Shown here one piece after another: positions 6,605 to 8,969 of a stretch of 8,969 nt of DNA. This DNA comes from Actinomycetota bacterium. Lineage in GTDB: Bacteria; Actinomycetota; Actinomycetes; Nanopelagicales; Nanopelagicaceae. Each line of letters opens with the position of its first letter. Positions within the stretch are counted from its first letter, which is position 1. Below the pieces are notes generated by a model. The model was not told the origin of the DNA. It was given only the letters and a program-made list of their open reading frames with translations, and ran no database searches. The stretch covers positions 1-8,969 of the forward strand of contig RGOY01000045.1 of assembly GCA_010028225.1 (NCBI GenBank), read 5' to 3'. A program made the translations under genes and the position numbers.

Positions 6605-7918
6605 TTGACCGCTCAATCTCGGATCACATACATACTCGATACCAGCGTCCTCCTCGCAGATCCAGGTGCCATCTACAGATTCGCAGAGCACCTTGTCATC
6701 ATCCCGATTGCTGTGATCGGAGAACTTGAAAGCAAGCGAGATCACCCAGAACTTGGATACTTTGCCCGGAGCGCTCTTCGCGCACTCGATGATCTTCGAA
6801 TCAAGCATGGTCGCCTTGATGAATCCCTGCCACTCAATGATCTGGGCGGTGAACTCTCGGTAGAGCTCAATCATGCCGATATCAACACTTTGCCGAGTGG
6901 ATTGCTTCGTGATGGAACGAATGATTCGAGAATCTTGGCAGTTGCGAAGAACTTAGCAAGTGATGGCAGAGAAGTTGTCTTAGTGACAAAGGATTTACCG
7001 CTTCGAGTGAAAGCATCTTCGGTTGGAGTTGAGGCGGAGGAGTATCGAGCAGAGCTCGCTCCCAACTCTGGTTGGACCGGAATGGAAGAGATCGCAGTCG
7101 CTGGTTCGCTGATCGACTCGCTCTACAAGTCTGAAGTTGTGGAGTGCCCAGAGGTTGCAGAACTACCTTGTCATACCGGCGTCGTGCTTCACTCAGAGAA
7201 AGGGTCAGCACTCGCTCGCGTCACTTCTGATCACAAGATTGCATTGGTTCGCGGTGATCGATCCGCTTTCGGACTTCACGGCAGAAGTGCAGAGCAACGA
7301 GTTGCCCTCGACATATTGCTCGATAACGAAGTTGGCATCGTCTCACTTGGAGGTAGGGCAGGAACCGGCAAATCTGCGCTCGCACTTTCCGCAGGTCTTG
7401 AGGCAGTCATGGAACGAGGGCTTCATAAGAAGGTAGTGGTCTTCCGCCCGCTCTATCCCGTCGGGGGTCAAGAGCTTGGTTATCTGCCAGGCAGTGAGGG
7501 CGAGAAGATGTCGCCATGGGCCCAAGCAGTCTTTGACACCCTCGGGGCTATCGTCACACCCCACGTCATTGAAGAGATTCTCGATCGGGGTCTCATAGAA
7601 GTTCTGCCACTGACCCATATCCGTGGCCGTTCCCTCCACGACTCATTCGTTATTGTCGATGAGGCCCAATCCCTGGAGCGAGGGGTCCTTCTGACTGTCC
7701 TTTCTCGAATCGGTCAGGGTTCTCGAGTCGTACTCACTCACGATGTCGCCCAGCGCGACAACCTTCGAGTCGGGCGCCATGACGGAGTTGTGGCGGTGGT
7801 TGAGTCCTTGAAGGGCCATCCGCTATTTGCTCACATCACTTTGACGCGCAGTGAGCGCTCGCCGATTGCTGCTCTCGTAACGGAGATGCTCGAAGATCCG
7901 ATTCAACGCGCCATTTAG
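6605..7918 (+). CDS. phoH2: PhoH2: PIN-domain RNase fused to PhoH ATPase
   Basis: PhoH2 proteins couple an N-terminal PIN endoribonuclease to a C-terminal PhoH ATPase/helicase and unwind and cleave RNA. Both parts look intact. PIN acidic residues are D12 (YILDTSVLL), E40 (VIGELE), D107 (RDGTNDSRIL) and D130 (LVTKDLPLR). The PhoH part begins near LHGRSAEQRVALD (about 224). Walker A is GGRAGTGKS (249-257), with FRPLYPVGGQELGYLPG following, and Walker B is FVIVDEAQ (348-355); TLTRSERSP lies near the C-terminus. The 437-residue length is close to the mycobacterial protein (Rv1095, about 433). The start is TTG with an SD 6 nt upstream; there is no earlier in-frame start that would make sense. It lies downstream of DUF3817 with a 101-bp gap, so it may have its own promoter. 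No antitoxin-like PhoAT gene precedes it. A possible terminator lies at 7974-7995. Confidence 0.96.
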   Translation: MTAQSRITYILDTSVLLADPGAIYRFAEHLVIIPIAVIGELESKRDHPELGYFARSALRALDDLRIKHGRLDESLPLNDLGGELSVELNHADINTLPSGLLRDGTNDSRILAVAKNLASDGREVVLVTKDLPLRVKASSVGVEAEEYRAELAPNSGWTGMEEIAVAGSLIDSLYKSEVVECPEVAELPCHTGVVLHSEKGSALARVTSDHKIALVRGDRSAFGLHGRSAEQRVALDILLDNEVGIVSLGGRAGTGKSALALSAGLEAVMERGLHKKVVVFRPLYPVGGQELGYLPGSEGEKMSPWAQAVFDTLGAIVTPHVIEEILDRGLIEVLPLTHIRGRSLHDSFVIVDEAQSLERGVLLTVLSRIGQGSRVVLTHDVAQRDNLRVGRHDGVVAVVESLKGHPLFAHITLTRSERSPIAALVTEMLEDPIQRAI

Positions 7919-7973
7919 ATCCAATTAGGGCTTGAGTAAATCCCACAACGACATATCAGGCATTTCGGACTTT

Positions 7974-7995
7974 CCACAGTCTGACCTGCGGTTTT
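7974..7995 (+). terminator. Candidate intrinsic terminator after phoH2
   Basis: CCACAG (7974-7979) pairs with CTGCGG (7986-7991) around TCTGAC, with one A-C mismatch, and is followed by TTTTATT. It lies 55 bp after the phoH2 stop. The stem is short, so the call is tentative. Confidence 0.35.
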
Positions 7996-8024
7996 ATTCC
8001 TCCACAAAATTGAGTGAGGAAAAA

Positions 8025-8051
8025 TTGTGTCGCCATACCCCACCTTAGATT
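8025..8051 (+). promoter_or_regulatory. Candidate promoter for the secreted transglycosylase-like gene
   Basis: TTGTGT (8025-8030) and TAGATT (8046-8051) are separated by 15 bp, shorter than ideal. A start about 7 nt downstream would give a leader of some 110 nt that includes the whole inverted-repeat region at 8084-8165. The hexamers are weak and the call rests partly on position. Confidence 0.25.
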
Positions 8052-8083
8052 TGCGACCCCTCAACCCCTTTGTCACCCTAACG

Positions 8084-8165
8084 ACCTCCCCAATGACTCT
8101 GGACCCTCTTTTTGAGGGTCGATCAGTCATGGTGAGACCAGAAATTGGCGAGATGCGAAGGAGGT
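8084..8165 (+). promoter_or_regulatory. Structured 5' leader with possible SD-sequestering stem
   Basis: Three nested complementary pairs are visible. ACCTCC (8084-8089) is the exact complement of GGAGGT (8160-8165), which contains the Shine-Dalgarno sequence. ATGACT (8093-8098) pairs with AGTCAT (8125-8130). Inside that, GACCCTC (8102-8108) pairs perfectly with GAGGGTC (8114-8120) around a TTTTT loop. If the outer helix forms, the ribosome site is closed. No known riboswitch consensus was recognised; in particular the c-di-AMP (ydaO) motifs seen before some actinobacterial cell-wall hydrolase genes are not visible. The inner hairpin has no T-tract after it, so a classical terminator is less likely. 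Confidence 0.45.
8158..8164 (+). promoter_or_regulatory. Strong Shine-Dalgarno AAGGAGG deciding a TTG start
   Basis: AAGGAGG ends 6 nt before TTG 8171 but 15 nt before the in-frame ATG 8180, which favours TTG. It is the strongest SD in the window. Confidence 0.75.
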
Positions 8166-8170
8166 AGAAG

Positions 8171-8749
8171 TTGGCCAGGATGAAGCGCTTTGCTGCCGTC
8201 GCTGCCTTCACTTTCCTCTTCCTTCAGGTAACTGACTCATCCCACGCCTCGGTCACTGTTGAACTCTCTGCTGCTGTGACGATCGAGGAGTTAGCCCAGA
8301 ACCCATGGAAGGACTCGTGGCTTCGGGCGGCGGAGATGGATCTCCCAGCGCTGATGGCCTTTGTCGATTCGAAGTCGGGTATCAGGGCGGCCGACCTTCA
8401 GGCGGTGAGCATCTTGGCGACGCGAATCTTCCAGGCACGAGAACCTAAAGGGGCCCGCGCCGCTGGCAAGGAGATAGCCAAGGAAAAGTACGGATGGGGC
8501 AGCTACCAGTTCGGTTGTCTGAACACCCTTTGGACGAAAGAGAGCCATTGGAACTTTAGAGCCCGTAACCCTCGCACCGGTGCCTACGGAATTCCACAAG
8601 CGCTGCCAGCGATGAAAATGCAGATTAAGGGCGAGGACTGGCGGACTAATCCATTGACCCAGATTGCGTGGGGACTTCACTACATCGACGTCCGTTATGA
8701 AACGCCTTGTAAGGCATTGAAGAAGTTCAAGCGGTCGCGCTACTACTGA
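8171..8749 (+). CDS. Secreted transglycosylase-like (lysozyme-fold) protein
   Basis: 192-residue exported protein. A signal peptide is clear: a basic start (MARMKR), a hydrophobic core at about 7-20 and a likely cleavage after SHA (A26). A linker with two short helical stretches (about 35-105) leads to a C-terminal domain starting at WGSYQFGCLNTLWTKESHWN. E124 in KES is placed like the catalytic glutamate of SLT-type lytic transglycosylases, and NPRTGAYGIPQALP followed by WRTNPLTQIAWGLHYI matches the actinobacterial secreted family, which would act on peptidoglycan. C116 and C180 could form a disulfide. No LysM, G5 or other wall-binding module is present, so it is a minimal version. The start is TTG with an ideal SD; ATG 8180 is the alternative. 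It stands alone after a structured leader and converges on a fumarase gene 8 bp away. Catalytic activity is inferred. Confidence 0.88.
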   Translation: MARMKRFAAVAAFTFLFLQVTDSSHASVTVELSAAVTIEELAQNPWKDSWLRAAEMDLPALMAFVDSKSGIRAADLQAVSILATRIFQAREPKGARAAGKEIAKEKYGWGSYQFGCLNTLWTKESHWNFRARNPRTGAYGIPQALPAMKMQIKGEDWRTNPLTQIAWGLHYIDVRYETPCKALKKFKRSRYY

Positions 8750-8757
8750 TCTAGTTT

Positions 8758-8969
8758 CTAAGCGCCAGGTCTCTTGCCAATGGAGAGTGGCTTGCTGGTC
8801 TCGGCAAAGAAATCATTTCCCTTGTCGTCAACAACGATGAAGGCAGGGAAGTCCTCGACCTCAATACACCAGATCGCTTCCATCCCTAACTCTTCGTAAT
8901 CGATTACTTCCACCTTCTTGATGCAATCTTGTGCAAGTCGCGCAGCAGGGCCACCGATTGAACCGAGAT
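8758..8969 (-). CDS. Fumarate hydratase class I, C-terminal part (partial)
   Basis: Only the last 69 codons are inside the window; the gene enters from the right edge. Class I fumarases are oxygen-sensitive [4Fe-4S] enzymes that interconvert fumarate and malate in the TCA cycle. The visible end belongs to the C-terminal swivel domain: LGSIGGPAARLAQDCIKKVE, then DYEELGMEAIWCIEVEDFP and AFIVVDDKGNDFF, all strongly typical of class I enzymes and of the related class I tartrate dehydratases. The cluster-binding cysteines are in the missing part. The stop is TAG at 8760-8758, and the gene converges on the transglycosylase-like gene with an 8-bp gap. Mycobacterium has a class II fumarase downstream of phoH2, so the neighbourhood is similar but the enzyme class differs. 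Confidence 0.92.
   Translation of the reverse strand, partial: LGSIGGPAARLAQDCIKKVEVIDYEELGMEAIWCIEVEDFPAFIVVDDKGNDFFAETSKPLSIGKRPGA

Noticed and set aside
6530..6874. 114-codon open frame on the minus strand
   Set aside because: Most of it lies opposite the well-supported PIN domain of PhoH2 and its translation matches nothing I know.
7343..7639. 98-codon minus-strand frame opposite the Walker A region of PhoH2
   Set aside because: Shadow of a strongly conserved coding sequence; no SD and low-complexity translation.
8102..8120. Perfect 7-bp hairpin with T5 loop read as an intrinsic terminator
   Set aside because: The T-run is the loop and no T-tract follows the stem; the position near the next gene's SD fits a leader structure better, though termination cannot be excluded.
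7915..8211. 98-codon open frame on the minus strand covering the gap before the transglycosylase-like gene
   Set aside because: It overlaps the start of a clear signal-peptide gene and the inverted repeat, its translation has no recognisable domain, and its start lies inside the opposite gene.
8703..8714. GCCTT-GT-AAGGC inverted repeat near the end of the transglycosylase-like gene
   Set aside because: A two-base loop is too tight, it lies inside coding sequence and no T-tract follows.

Overview
The window looks like chromosomal DNA of an actinobacterium with intermediate G+C. Three things point there. Several families are largely actinobacterial: DUF4307, DUF3817, a DrrAB-type exporter, a PIN-PhoH2 fusion and a small secreted transglycosylase-like protein. 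GTG and TTG starts are frequent. The gene order greA-DUF4307 followed further on by phoH2 and fumarase recalls the greA to fum region of Mycobacterium as I remember it. Moderate G+C with short intergenic spaces would suit a planktonic, genome-reduced actinobacterium such as Nanopelagicales, but that placement is inference. I see no tRNA, rRNA, insertion sequence, phage gene or CRISPR array.

Left third (1-4236), export block: two MFS transporters lie on the minus strand. A DHA2/EmrB-like 14-helix protein (789-2360) is followed by a DHA1-like protein that runs off the left edge (1-785); the two are in the same frame and separated by a single codon after the stop. Divergently, a DrrA-like ATPase (2435-3436) and a DrrB-like permease (3439-4236) form a tight operon. 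The 74-bp gap between the two units must carry both promoters.

Middle (4253-6503), housekeeping: greA and a DUF4307 membrane protein run leftward. A small membrane protein, a SURF1-family protein and a DUF3817 membrane protein run rightward. The two directions meet at a 26-bp gap with overlapping, mirror-image -10 elements, each 9 nt from its ATG.

Right (6605-8969): a full-length PIN-PhoH2 RNase/helicase, then a 252-bp non-coding gap, a secreted transglycosylase-like protein, and the C-terminal end of a convergent class I fumarase. The gap before the secreted enzyme holds the most notable RNA-level signal: a nested inverted repeat enclosed by a segment exactly complementary to the Shine-Dalgarno sequence.

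Most of the window is ordinary actinobacterial core genome plus a drug-export block. I did not find a clear new multi-gene system. The best leads are the possible SD-sequestering leader, the symmetric divergent promoter and the in-frame MFS tandem.
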